Source: Aquabacterium fontiphilum (GTDB lineage: Bacteria > Pseudomonadota > Gammaproteobacteria > Burkholderiales > Burkholderiaceae_C). Taken from it: a stretch of 64,000 nt of DNA. Below the pieces are notes generated by a model. That model ran no database searches. It saw only the letters and a program-made list of their open reading frames with translations, and was not told where the DNA came from. The translations under genes and the position numbers were made by a program. Location: contig NZ_JAAAPN010000010.1 of assembly GCF_009909205.1 (NCBI RefSeq), positions 99,853 to 163,852 on the forward strand, read 5' to 3'. Positions 37,999 to 48,645 of this stretch are shown piece after piece. The first letter of the stretch is position 1. Every line of letters starts with the position of its first letter.

Positions 37999-40560
37999 TC
38001 AGTCCACCTGTCGCAGGGTGAGCGCCACCGGCCGCCGGCTGACGTGGCGCAGCGTCCACCACCCTGCCGACAGCGCCAGCCCCGCGCCGATCACGGCCCC
38101 GGGCACAGGCCACCACCACGGGGCCTGCCAGGCAAACTCGAACACCCGCTGCGCCAGCACCCAGGCAATCGCCAACGAGGCCAGCGCCGCCAGCGCGCCC
38201 GCCAGCCCGCCCAATACCGCCAGTTCCACCCGCTGCACGCGCGACATCAACGCATGCGTGGCGCCCAGCGAGCGCAGAATGGCCCACTCGCGCGCTCGCC
38301 GCTCCCGCGAGGTCATGAGCCCTGCCACCAGCACGATGACGCCTGCGGCGAGCGAGAACACGAACAGGAACTCGACCGCCGAGGTCACCTGGGCCATCAC
38401 GGACTGCACTTGCGTCAGCGTGGCCGACACATCGATCACCGTGACATTGGGATAGCCCTGGACGAGCGCACGATCCAGTGGGCGCCCCTCGGGGCTGCGG
38501 AAGGCCGTGATGTAGGTCACGGGCCACTGCGGCATCTCTGCGGCAGGGGCCATCACGAAAAAGTTCACCCGCATCGAGGCCCAGTCCACCTTGCGGGTGC
38601 TGGTGATACGGCCTTCGTGGACGTGACCGGCCATCTCGAAGCGCATGGTGTCGCCCAGCTTCAACCCCAGCGTCTTCATCAGCCCTTCCTCGACGCTGAA
38701 GCCCTCTGCCCCGCCAGCGGCATAGCGCCCATCCACAACCTGGTTGTGCGCAGGCGCCTCGGCGGCGAAGCTCAGGTTGAACTCGCGCTCGACCAGACGC
38801 TGGGCTCGGTCGTCGGTGTAGCGCTCGGCCTTGACCGTCTCGCCATTGATGGCCAGCAGCCGGGCACGGGTCATGGGATACCAGTCGAATCGGTTCACCC
38901 CTGCCTCGCGCAGACCTGCCTGGAAGGGCTTCACCTGGTCAGGCTGGATGTTGATGACGAAGCGGTCAGGTGCATCAGGCGGCGTGGCCGACCGCCAGCT
39001 GTCCACCAGATCGGTGCGAATCAGCACCAGCAGCATCAGCGCCAGCAGGCCCACGCCCAGGGCGCAGACCTGCATCACCGTCTGGCCGGTCTGCGCCGTG
39101 AGCTGACGCACGGCCAGGGTCAACCATGCCGGCCAGTTGCCTGCGCGGGCACGCGCCACGCGCCCCAGCAAGGCGGCCAGCGCCCAACCCGCCAGCGCGA
39201 ACACGCCCAGCGCAGCAGCAAAGCCGCCCAGCGCGATGCCGCCCAGCTTCAGATCGCCCGCCACGACCAGCAGCAGCCCCACGAGCGCAGCCACGCCCAG
39301 GCCCGCCACCGTCCACGACGCCACACGCGGTTCGCCCAGATCTCGCCGCAAGACGCGCAAGGGCGGCACCCGGGCAAGCTGCATAACGGACGGCAGACCG
39401 AAACCCAGCGTCAGCAACACACCGACCGCCAACCCCACCAGCACGGGGGTAGGCCCGGGCGCGGGCAGCGCCACCGTGACCAGGCTGCCCAGCAACCAGA
39501 CAAAAACCAGGTGAAACGCCCAGCCCACCAGCGTGCCGATGGCGCTGGCCAGCAGGCCCACCCCGAAAAACTGGAGCGCATACGCGCGGGCCATGAACGA
39601 CTGCGGCACGCCGAACACGCGCAGCAGCGCGCAATCATCCAGCCGCCGATGCGCAAAATCGCGCGCGACCACGGCCACCGCCACCGCTGACAACAAAGCC
39701 GCCAGCAAGGCCACCAGGCGCAGAAACAGGCCCGCGCGGTCCAGCGTGGTGCGCATCTCGGGCTGCCCCTGATCCAGCGTTTCCACGCGCACACCGCGGT
39801 GCCGCTGCGCCTCATCGCGCGCCCAAGCGGTGTAACGGGCCACCCCCGGATCGGCTGGCTGGGTGCCCTCGGCGGCCACCAGCAGGCGATGGGTCACCCG
39901 GCTGGCCGGCTGGATGAGTTCGGTACGCGCCAGATCGGCGCGGTTCATCATGACCCGGGGCGAGAAATTGACAAAGCCGGCGCCCCGGTCGGGCTCGCTG
40001 ACGATGACGGCCGCGATGCGCAACTGCGCCTCACCCAGCCACAGGCCGTCGCCCAGGCGCAGGCCCAGCACGGTCAGCAGGCCAGGCTCGACCCAGACGC
40101 TACCGGGCTCGGGCCCCCCAAAGGGCGCCGGGCGCGACCGAACCGGCTGGCCGGACGCGTCCACATCGGCGATCGTCAGGCGGCCGCGCAAGGGGTAGCC
40201 CGCCTCGACCACCTTGATGGCGGCCAGCCTCGCCTCGCCGCCGCGCTCGTCTGGCGCGCGCGCCATGCTGGGGAACACCGCCGTGCGGCTGCTGCGCAAG
40301 CCCAGTGTCCGGGCCTGCTCCTGCCAGACGGCGGCGAGCGCCTGATCGCCCAGGATGACCACATCGGCGCCCAGCAGCTGAGCCGCATCGCGGTTGAGCC
40401 CCCGCTCGATGCGGTTGGCAAAGAAAGACACCGCCGTGAGTGCGGCCACGGCAAGCACCACGGCCACCATGAGCAGGCGCATGCTGCCGCCGCGGAAGTC
40501 CCGCAGGGTCTGCAGCCACGCCCAGCGCCACACCGACGGCGCAACAGAAGAAGACGCCAT
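37999..40560 (-). CDS. FtsX-like ABC transporter permease (YbbP type)
   Basis: This 853-residue integral membrane protein has ten predicted transmembrane segments and two FtsX domains: TM1 near the N-terminus (about 28-48), a large periplasmic domain, three central helices (about 265-420), four further helices (about 430-530), a second periplasmic domain and three C-terminal helices (about 720-840). The layout matches E. coli YbbP and lipoprotein-exporter-like permeases. The partner ATPase (YbbA) usually sits directly beside it, but none is present here. The ATG at 40558-40560 is chosen over a TTG two codons earlier. Confidence 0.87.
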   Translation of the reverse strand: MASSSVAPSVWRWAWLQTLRDFRGGSMRLLMVAVVLAVAALTAVSFFANRIERGLNRDAAQLLGADVVILGDQALAAVWQEQARTLGLRSSRTAVFPSMARAPDERGGEARLAAIKVVEAGYPLRGRLTIADVDASGQPVRSRPAPFGGPEPGSVWVEPGLLTVLGLRLGDGLWLGEAQLRIAAVIVSEPDRGAGFVNFSPRVMMNRADLARTELIQPASRVTHRLLVAAEGTQPADPGVARYTAWARDEAQRHRGVRVETLDQGQPEMRTTLDRAGLFLRLVALLAALLSAVAVAVVARDFAHRRLDDCALLRVFGVPQSFMARAYALQFFGVGLLASAIGTLVGWAFHLVFVWLLGSLVTVALPAPGPTPVLVGLAVGVLLTLGFGLPSVMQLARVPPLRVLRRDLGEPRVASWTVAGLGVAALVGLLLVVAGDLKLGGIALGGFAAALGVFALAGWALAALLGRVARARAGNWPAWLTLAVRQLTAQTGQTVMQVCALGVGLLALMLLVLIRTDLVDSWRSATPPDAPDRFVINIQPDQVKPFQAGLREAGVNRFDWYPMTRARLLAINGETVKAERYTDDRAQRLVEREFNLSFAAEAPAHNQVVDGRYAAGGAEGFSVEEGLMKTLGLKLGDTMRFEMAGHVHEGRITSTRKVDWASMRVNFFVMAPAAEMPQWPVTYITAFRSPEGRPLDRALVQGYPNVTVIDVSATLTQVQSVMAQVTSAVEFLFVFSLAAGVIVLVAGLMTSRERRAREWAILRSLGATHALMSRVQRVELAVLGGLAGALAALASLAIAWVLAQRVFEFAWQAPWWWPVPGAVIGAGLALSAGWWTLRHVSRRPVALTLRQVD

Positions 40561-40636
40561 GGACAACTTACCTACCCGTTTGCCCCAGATCGCGGCATGA
40601 TGTCATCTTTCGCGATGGTTTGCCGTCCACGCCGTC

Positions 40637-41383
40637 ATGCCCGTTGAGTACCTGAGGTCGCTGACCGCCAGCGAACGCACCCGCCAATCCAATGTCCACT
40701 TGGGGCTGTCCCTGTGCTTCATCGCGGGCGCCATCAACGCGGGCGGCTTTCTGGCCATCGGGATGTACACCTCGCACATGACCGGGGTGGTTTCCAGCAT
40801 GGCCGACGACCTGGTGCTGGGCAAGATGGCGCTGGTTCAGCTCGGGCTGATCTCGCTGGTCAGCTTTGTGAGCGGCGCGGCCTGCTCGGCTGTGATGATC
40901 AACTGGGCGCGCCGGCGCCAGTCTCGCCACGCCTACACCATGCCCTTGCTGCTCGAGGCAGCCATGCTGCTGGCCTTCGGGCTGGTGGACGCGCTGCAGC
41001 ACGGCGCGGGCGGCACGGTCGTCGGGCTCACCGCTGGTTTGCTGTGCTTCATCATGGGGCTGCAGAACGCCATGATCACCAAGATCTCGAACGCCGAGAT
41101 CCGCACCACACACGTCACCGGCCTGGTCACCGACATCGGGATCGAGCTGGGCAAGCTGCTGTACTGGAACCGTGCATCGCTGGGCCCGCCCGTCATGGCC
41201 AACCGCGAGCGGCTCAGCCTGCACCTGCGCCTGGTGGGCACCTTCTTTCTGGGCGGCCTGATCGGCGCGCTGGGTTTTCAGCACGCTGGCTACGTGGCCA
41301 CCTTGCCGCTGGCGCTGGCACTGGCGGCGTTGTCATCGCTGCAGTTTTTGCCTGTGCGGGCGACTGAAGCCGCCCCCCGCTGA
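40637..41383 (+). CDS. DUF1275 (YoaK) family membrane protein
   Basis: This 248-residue membrane protein has about six hydrophobic segments (near 22-42, 66-86, 97-117, 122-142, 188-210 and 216-236). GAINAGGFLAIGMYTSHMTG and GLQNAMITKISNAEIRTTHVTG are the DUF1275/YoaK hallmark. Function is unknown. It is divergent from the permease gene and converges with the deaminase gene, with no partner gene. Confidence 0.88.
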   Translation: MPVEYLRSLTASERTRQSNVHLGLSLCFIAGAINAGGFLAIGMYTSHMTGVVSSMADDLVLGKMALVQLGLISLVSFVSGAACSAVMINWARRRQSRHAYTMPLLLEAAMLLAFGLVDALQHGAGGTVVGLTAGLLCFIMGLQNAMITKISNAEIRTTHVTGLVTDIGIELGKLLYWNRASLGPPVMANRERLSLHLRLVGTFFLGGLIGALGFQHAGYVATLPLALALAALSSLQFLPVRATEAAPR

Positions 41384-41385
41384 GC

Positions 41386-42441
<1,056 letters not shown>

Positions 42442-42519
42442 TCAGGGTCAGCTCACCGGCACGCGCCGGCATGCAGCCACTCTAGCAAAACCCACACCGC
42501 CGAACGCTGCGCGGGCCGC

Positions 42520-43800
42520 TCAAGCCTGCGGAATCGTCACCTCGTAAGTGATGCCCTGGCGGGTGGCGCCGCCCCGCTGCGAACTGAAGTACAGGCGCCG
42601 CCCATCGGGCGAGAACGCGGGCCCGGTCAGCTCGGAATGGTCTTGCCCGACCACCTGCAGCAAGACCTCGACGCGGCGATCAGGCCGGATCACGCACAAC
42701 TCCATGTTGCCGCCGTCTTCGGCCACCAGCACATCGCCCCACGCGCTCACGGTCAGGTTGTCCACCCCGGACAGCACGTTGTCCGGCGGCGTGGCCAGCG
42801 CGAAGTCGTAAATCACCTCGACCGTCTGCCGCGCTGTGTCCAGCGCCCAGATGCGGTTGTCGCCCTTGGTCGAGAAGTAAACAATGCCCGCGTGAAACCA
42901 CAGGCCCTCACCGCCACGGAAGATGGTGCCGGGCGCGCGTTCACCCAAGAAGCCGCGCACCACTTTCTGTGACAGCTCGGGCTGGGCCACGTCGACCCAG
43001 TTGACAGCCTGGGGGCGTGAGAGATCCAGGCCGGGCTCGGGATAGGTGCCCGCCGGTGCCGCCGCCAGCTGCATGACCTGCAGGCGCCCCTGGCTCAGGC
43101 GCGGGCGCGCCGCACCCTCGGGCCAGTCGTCTGCCGCGCAGACAAAGCGGTAGAAGCGGCCGTCGCCTTCGTCTTCTGTCAGATAGAGGGTCTTGTGCAG
43201 CGGATCGACCGCCACCGCCTCGTGTTTGAACACCCCGAGCGCCGGGCGCACACGCGCATCCAGCATGGTGCCCTCCGGCTTGACCTCCCAGACGCGTCCC
43301 AGTTCATGCTCTTCGCCCGACAGCCATGTGCCCCAGGGCGTGGCGCCACCCGCGCAGTTCAGCGAGGTGCCGCCCAGCAGGCGGCGCGCGCCCACCACCC
43401 GGCCACTGGCGTCGAAGCGGATGGCGCCCACGCCGCCCACCAAGGGCACTTCGCTGTTGCTCACATACACCCAGCCACCATCGTGGCAGGCGAAGGTGGC
43501 GCCGCCATCGGGGTAGGTGTGCCAAAGATAGGCGCTGCTTGAGCTGGGGCGCTGGCCCGATCGGGCCACCACACGGCAGCTGAAGCCGGCCGGCAGGCGG
43601 ACACCATGGGCGTCGGGCGCCTGCAGCGGGCCGAGCGGCGGAATGCGGCCCGGCCTGGGCCCGTCATGGGCCTGCGCCACGGCAGGCAAACCACCCGTGA
43701 AGGCGGCCGCGCCGGCGGCCCAGAACAGATTGCGCAGAAACGCCCGGCGGGCATCTCCGCCGGACGGGCAGGCCGTATCAGCCAGTGAGCGGATGATCAT
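42520..43800 (-). CDS. DUF839 (PhoX-like) exported protein
   Basis: This 426-residue protein with a twin-arginine-type leader (RRAFLRNLFWAAGAAAFTGG, about 16-35) is probably exported folded by Tat. The mature part is a beta-propeller-like DUF839 domain related to PhoX phosphatases (VSGVDNLTVSAWGDVLVAEDGG, SPDGRRLYFSSQRGG). PhoX proteins are Ca-dependent, Fe-containing alkaline phosphatases, but this one is shorter and its metal set cannot be confirmed by eye. It lies between the BMP lipoprotein gene and the deaminase gene; liberating purine nucleosides from nucleotides would fit, but is inferred. Confidence 0.8.
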   Translation of the reverse strand: MIIRSLADTACPSGGDARRAFLRNLFWAAGAAAFTGGLPAVAQAHDGPRPGRIPPLGPLQAPDAHGVRLPAGFSCRVVARSGQRPSSSSAYLWHTYPDGGATFACHDGGWVYVSNSEVPLVGGVGAIRFDASGRVVGARRLLGGTSLNCAGGATPWGTWLSGEEHELGRVWEVKPEGTMLDARVRPALGVFKHEAVAVDPLHKTLYLTEDEGDGRFYRFVCAADDWPEGAARPRLSQGRLQVMQLAAAPAGTYPEPGLDLSRPQAVNWVDVAQPELSQKVVRGFLGERAPGTIFRGGEGLWFHAGIVYFSTKGDNRIWALDTARQTVEVIYDFALATPPDNVLSGVDNLTVSAWGDVLVAEDGGNMELCVIRPDRRVEVLLQVVGQDHSELTGPAFSPDGRRLYFSSQRGGATRQGITYEVTIPQA

Positions 43801-43925
43801 GGACGTCTCCCGATGAGAGGGGCACAAGTTGCCCACATCATGCACCGGAACCGTGACAACCGCGTCAGCCGGGCGTGGGCTAACCGGCCCACACGGCCCA
43901 TCCCGCCTGCCCTGCGTCAACCGGC

Positions 43926-45080
43926 TTACTTGCTGCTGGGGATCGAGCCCTCAACGCCCTTGACGTAGAAGTTGATGCCGCCGAGGAACTTGTCGTCGGC
44001 GACCACGTCCTTGGCCAGCACTTCCTTGCCATCCTGACCCACGATGGGGCCCTTCCAGATGTTGTAGGTGCCCTCTTTCAAGCCCGCCTTGATGGTCTCG
44101 ACCTTGGCCTTGATGTCAGCCGGCACGGCGTCAGAGATGGACACCAGGTCGATGGCGCCCTCCTTCACGCCCCACCACACGCCGCCAGTCGACCAGGTGC
44201 CCTCCAGGGCATCACGCGTGGCCTTCACGTAGTACGGACCCCAGTTGATGATGGCCGAGCCCAGGTGGGCCTTGGGGCCAAACAGGCGCATGTCCGAATC
44301 CCAGCCAAAGGCGTACTTGCCGGCCTTCTCGGCCGTCTGCAGCACGGCGGCCGAGTCGGTGTTCTGGAAGAGCACGTCGGCGCCCTGGTTCAGCAGGCTC
44401 TGCGCGCCCTCGGCCTCCTTGGGAGGATCAAACCAGCTGTTGACCCACACCACACGGGTCTTGATGTTGGGGTTGACGCTCTGAGCGCCCAGCGTGAACG
44501 AGTTGATGTTGCGGATCACCTCGGGGATGGGAATCGAGCCCACCACGCCGAGCGTGTTGGACTTGGTCATGGCCCCGGCGATGACGCCAGCCATGTAAGC
44601 GCCTTCATAGGTGCGCGAGTCATAGGTGCGCATGTTGGCGGCCGTCTTGTAGCCCGTGGCGTGCTCGAACTTGACGTTGGGGTTGTCGGCGGCCACCTTG
44701 AGCATGGGCTCCATGTAGCCGAAGGTCGTGCCGAAGATCAGCGTGTTGCCCTGCCCGACCAAGTCGCGGATGACACGCTCGGCCTCGGGGCCCTCGGGCA
44801 CCTTCTCGACATAGCTGGTGACCACCTTGTTGCCAAACTCGGCTTCGATGGCTTTGCGACCCTGGTCATGCGCGAACGTCCAGCCCGCGTCGCCCACGGG
44901 GCCGACGTAGGCAAAAGCGATCTTCAGCGGCTCGGCCGTCGCTGCCGCAGGGGCCTCGGATGGCGCCGAAGCCGCAGCCGGCTCGGCTTCCTTCTTGCCA
45001 CACCCGGCCAGGGCCGCCGCGGCGGCCACCGCGGCCAGCCCGCCAAACTTCAGCAATGCGCGCTTGGACAAAGAGGTCAT
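43926..45080 (-). CDS. BMP-family substrate-binding lipoprotein of a nucleoside ABC transporter
   Basis: This 384-residue periplasmic binding protein of the PnrA/BmpA family binds purine nucleosides or bases. The N-terminus has a lipobox LAGC (about 25-28) and a Pro/Ala-rich linker. The core starts PLKIAFAYVGPVGDAGWTFAHDQGR, typical of the family. The GGAG box before the ATG at 45078-45080 fixes the start. It follows two permease genes and an ATPase gene in the same direction. Confidence 0.92.
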   Translation of the reverse strand: MTSLSKRALLKFGGLAAVAAAAALAGCGKKEAEPAAASAPSEAPAAATAEPLKIAFAYVGPVGDAGWTFAHDQGRKAIEAEFGNKVVTSYVEKVPEGPEAERVIRDLVGQGNTLIFGTTFGYMEPMLKVAADNPNVKFEHATGYKTAANMRTYDSRTYEGAYMAGVIAGAMTKSNTLGVVGSIPIPEVIRNINSFTLGAQSVNPNIKTRVVWVNSWFDPPKEAEGAQSLLNQGADVLFQNTDSAAVLQTAEKAGKYAFGWDSDMRLFGPKAHLGSAIINWGPYYVKATRDALEGTWSTGGVWWGVKEGAIDLVSISDAVPADIKAKVETIKAGLKEGTYNIWKGPIVGQDGKEVLAKDVVADDKFLGGINFYVKGVEGSIPSSK

Positions 45081-45132
45081 GTCATCTCCAGGGTTGAAAA
45101 CAGCAGAACAGGACAGCAAGGATGATGCCGGC

Positions 45133-46080
45133 TCAGGCACCAGGATGGAAGGGCTTGCCGAGCGAGGCCGGCATGTTGATGCGGATCCACGTCGGATTGC
45201 GCGAGATCAGCACCAGCACCACGATGGTGGCCAGGTAAGGCAGCATGGTCAGCCACTGGCTGGGGATCTGCACGCCCTGCCCCTGCAGGTGGAACTGCAA
45301 CATGGTCACACCGCCAAACAGGTAGGCGCCCAGCAACACCCGCAAGGGGCGCCAGGTGGCAAAGGTGGTGAGCGCCAGCGCGATCCAGCCCTTGCCAGCC
45401 ACCATGCCCTCGACCCACATCGGCGTGTAGACCAGCGAGATGAACGCCCCGCCCAGGCCACACAGCGCCCCGCCAGCGACCACTGCCATCAAGCGGATGC
45501 TGCGCACGCGGTAGCCCAGCGCGTGGGCCGATTCAGGCGACTCGCCCACCGCGCGCAGCACCAGCCCGGCGCGCGCCCGCATCAGCCACCACGTCAGCGC
45601 GATGGCCAGCACGATGGCCACATAGACCAGCGGGTGGTGTTTGAACAGGGCCGTGCCGACAAAAGGCAGATCGGCCAGCCCCGGTATGGCGAAATGCGGC
45701 CGCTCGGGCAAGCGCTGCTGCGTGTAGCCGATCCCCACGAACGCACTCAGGCCCACGCCGAACAGGCTGAGCGCCAGGCCGGTCGCGTACTGGTTGGTGT
45801 TCAGCCAGATCACCAGCACGCCGAACAGCGCCGCCATGGCCGCGCCCGCCGTGGCGCCGGCTGCAAAACCGGCCCAGTCGCTGCCAGTGTGCACACCAGC
45901 GGCGTAGCCGGCGATGGCCGCCACCAGCATCATGCCCTCGGCGCCCAGATTGAGCACCCCCGCCCGCTCATTGAGCAACAGCCCGAGCGAGGCCAGCGCC
46001 ACCACCGTGCCGGCGTTCAAGGTGGCCGCCACCAGCAAGGCGAGCGACTCGCCAGAGAGGTTGAAGATGAGGTCGGTCAT
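45133..46080 (-). CDS. ABC transporter permease (nucleoside, second subunit)
   Basis: This 315-residue integral membrane permease of the BPD_transp_2 type has about nine transmembrane segments; GERAGVLNLGAEGMML-like sequence (LLNERAGVLNLGAEGMM) is the EAA-like loop that meets the ATPase. It overlaps the other permease gene by 4 nt. Confidence 0.93.
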   Translation of the reverse strand: MTDLIFNLSGESLALLVAATLNAGTVVALASLGLLLNERAGVLNLGAEGMMLVAAIAGYAAGVHTGSDWAGFAAGATAGAAMAALFGVLVIWLNTNQYATGLALSLFGVGLSAFVGIGYTQQRLPERPHFAIPGLADLPFVGTALFKHHPLVYVAIVLAIALTWWLMRARAGLVLRAVGESPESAHALGYRVRSIRLMAVVAGGALCGLGGAFISLVYTPMWVEGMVAGKGWIALALTTFATWRPLRVLLGAYLFGGVTMLQFHLQGQGVQIPSQWLTMLPYLATIVVLVLISRNPTWIRINMPASLGKPFHPGA

Positions 46081-47138
46081 TTCGCAGCCACCCAGCGCAG
46101 ACGTTGGTGGATGAAGGTGTCACAGGCCAGCAGGGCAAACAACAGCAGCCCCTGGAACACACCCGTCAAAGCCTTGGGCAAGCCCAGGCGCGACTGCGCC
46201 AGCTCGCCACCGATGTAGAACATGCTCATCAGCACGGCCGAGAACACAATGCCCACCGGGTGCAGCCGCCCGACAAAGGCCACGATGATGGCCGCAAAGC
46301 CGTAGCCCACCGGCACATACGGCGTGAGCTGCCCCTGCGGGCCGGCCACATCCAGCGCACCGGCCAGCCCCGCCATGCCGCCCGACAGCAGCAAGGCCGT
46401 CCACAGCGCGCGGCGCGACGAAAAGCCTGCATAGCGCGCCGCCATGGGCGCCATGCCACCCACCTGCATCTGAAAGCCCTGGTAGGTGCGAAACAGGAAC
46501 ACGGTGAACGCCGCAACAGCCGCCAGCGCCACGAAGATGCCCACGTTGGCGCGCAGGCCCTGCATCAGCCGGGGCACGCGCGCAGCGTCCAGAAAGGTGA
46601 TGGTCTGCGGGAAGTTGTAGCCCTGCGGGTCTTTCCAGGGCCCGTAGACCAGGTAGCTCAGCACCATCTCGGCCACATAAACGAGCATCAGGCTGACCAG
46701 AATCTCGCTGGCATGGAAGCGATCGCGCAGCGCCGCCACAATGCCCGCCCAGAACATGCCGCCCACCACCCCGGCCAGCAACACGGCCACCACATACACA
46801 GCAGGGCTGTCGGGGCTGGCGCGCAGGGCCACGCCTCCCGCAAAGATGGCGCCCATGATGAACTGCCCCTCGGCGCCAATGTTCCAGAGATTGGCCCGAA
46901 AGCACACCGCCAGGCCCAACGCAATCAGGATCAGCGGCGTGGCCTTGAGCGTGAGCTCGGACCACGCATAGCTGTTGCGCAACGGCTCGACGAAGAACAT
47001 GCGCAAGCCCGCCACCGGGTCCTTGCCCAGCACGGTGAACAGCACCACGCCCACCAGCACCGTGACCGCCAGCGCGATCAGCGGTGAGGCCAGCGTGAGC
47101 AGGCGCGACGGCGCGGGGCGGGGTTCAAGCCTGAACAT
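46077..47138 (-). CDS. ABC transporter permease (nucleoside, first subunit)
   Basis: This 353-residue permease pairs with the second one to form the membrane channel. About ten hydrophobic segments; the cytoplasmic loop FRANLWNIGAEGQFIMG is the signature that docks the ATPase. It overlaps the ATPase gene by 14 nt and the next permease gene by 4 nt. Confidence 0.93.
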   Translation of the reverse strand: MFRLEPRPAPSRLLTLASPLIALAVTVLVGVVLFTVLGKDPVAGLRMFFVEPLRNSYAWSELTLKATPLILIALGLAVCFRANLWNIGAEGQFIMGAIFAGGVALRASPDSPAVYVVAVLLAGVVGGMFWAGIVAALRDRFHASEILVSLMLVYVAEMVLSYLVYGPWKDPQGYNFPQTITFLDAARVPRLMQGLRANVGIFVALAAVAAFTVFLFRTYQGFQMQVGGMAPMAARYAGFSSRRALWTALLLSGGMAGLAGALDVAGPQGQLTPYVPVGYGFAAIIVAFVGRLHPVGIVFSAVLMSMFYIGGELAQSRLGLPKALTGVFQGLLLFALLACDTFIHQRLRWVAAK

Positions 47139-48645
47139 GCGCGCCCCCCTGCCCGGTCCACAGGCCGCTCATCCAGGCGCCGATCTGGTCCACCGTGGCA
47201 TCGGCCACCGCCACGCTGGGCGACAGGCGCCCCTGCGACATCACCATCAGGCGATCACACACTTCGAACAACTCGTCCAACTCCTCACTGACCACCAGCA
47301 CGGCGCAGCCCGCATCACGCAGCTTGAGCAACTCGCCGCGGATCTGGGCGGCCGCCCCCACGTCCACACCCCAGGTGGGCTGCGACACCAGCAGCACGCG
47401 CGGCTCGGCATCGATCTCTCGGCCCATGATGAACTTCTGCAGATTGCCGCCCGACAGGCTGCGGGCCAGCGCATCCGGCCCGCTGGCCTTGACCTTGAAG
47501 CGAGCGATCAGCTCGGCAGCCATGCCATGCATCCCGACGGTGCGCAGCCAGCCCCCGGGCCCCACGGCATCGGTGCGGGTGAGCAGCGTGTTCTGGGCCA
47601 GTGACATGGTCGGCACGGCCCCGCGCCCCAGGCGCTCCTCGGGTACGCTGTGCAGGCCCAGTGCCCGACGGGCGGCCGGGCCCGCCCGGCTGACATCGCG
47701 GCCGAACAGGTGGACGGAGCCAGCCGGCGCGCGCGGGTCTTCGCCGCTGAGCACGGCCATCAGGGCCTGCTGGCCGTTGCCCGACACACCGGCAATGCCC
47801 ACAATCTCGCCACCATGCAGGGCAAACGACAGCTCGCGCAGGTCCACCCCAAAGGGGTCGTTGCGCGGCACATTCAGCGCCTTGACCGACAGCGCCAGCT
47901 CGCCCAGCACGGGCGCGGCGCGATGCAGCTCGGGCGGCTCACTGCCGATCATCAGGCGCGACAGGCTGGCATTGGATTCCGCCGCGGGTGTGACCTCGCC
48001 CGTCACCCGCCCGCCGCGCAGCACCGTGCAGTGGTGGCACAGCGCGCGGATTTCGTCGAGCTTGTGGCTGATGTAGAGGATGGCGCAGCCCTGCTCGGCC
48101 AGTTGCCGCAGCGTGACGAAAAGCTTGTCGACCGCCTGCGGTGTGAGCACCGACGTGGGTTCGTCCAGGATGAGCAGCTGAGGCCGGGTCATCAGCGCGC
48201 GCACGATCTCCACCCGCTGGCGCTCGCCCACGGTCAGCGTGTGCACCGGCCGATCCGGGTCGACCTCCAGCCCGTACTCGCCCGACACCTCGCGGATGCG
48301 CCGGGTCACCTCACCGAGCGGCATGCCCTTGTCCAGCCCCAGCCACACGTTCTCGGCCGCCGTCAGCGTGTCGAACAGCGAGAAATGCTGAAACACCATG
48401 CTGATGCCCAGTGCGCGCGCCTCCTGCGGGGAGCGAATGCGCACAGCCTGGCCGTTGAACAGCATCTCGCCCGCGTCGGGCTTGACCGCGCCGTAGATGA
48501 TTTTCATCAGCGTGGATTTGCCGGCGCCGTTCTCACCGAGCACGGCATGGATCTCGCCCGGCCGCACCCGCAGGCTGACCGCATCATTGGCGCGCACGCC
48601 GGGGTACTGCTTGGTGATGCCGCGCAGTTCGAGTCGGTACGTCAT
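47125..48645 (-). CDS. ABC transporter ATP-binding protein (nucleoside, duplicated NBD)
   Basis: This 506-residue ATPase has two nucleotide-binding domains, as in sugar and nucleoside importers of the RbsA/YufO type. The first has Walker A GENGAGKSTLMKI (about 37-49), ABC signature and Walker B LLILDEPTS. The second half has a degenerate Walker A (GVSGNGQQ) and the signature LSGGNLQKF. It overlaps the guanine deaminase stop by 4 nt. Confidence 0.94.
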   Translation of the reverse strand: MTYRLELRGITKQYPGVRANDAVSLRVRPGEIHAVLGENGAGKSTLMKIIYGAVKPDAGEMLFNGQAVRIRSPQEARALGISMVFQHFSLFDTLTAAENVWLGLDKGMPLGEVTRRIREVSGEYGLEVDPDRPVHTLTVGERQRVEIVRALMTRPQLLILDEPTSVLTPQAVDKLFVTLRQLAEQGCAILYISHKLDEIRALCHHCTVLRGGRVTGEVTPAAESNASLSRLMIGSEPPELHRAAPVLGELALSVKALNVPRNDPFGVDLRELSFALHGGEIVGIAGVSGNGQQALMAVLSGEDPRAPAGSVHLFGRDVSRAGPAARRALGLHSVPEERLGRGAVPTMSLAQNTLLTRTDAVGPGGWLRTVGMHGMAAELIARFKVKASGPDALARSLSGGNLQKFIMGREIDAEPRVLLVSQPTWGVDVGAAAQIRGELLKLRDAGCAVLVVSEELDELFEVCDRLMVMSQGRLSPSVAVADATVDQIGAWMSGLWTGQGGAHVQA

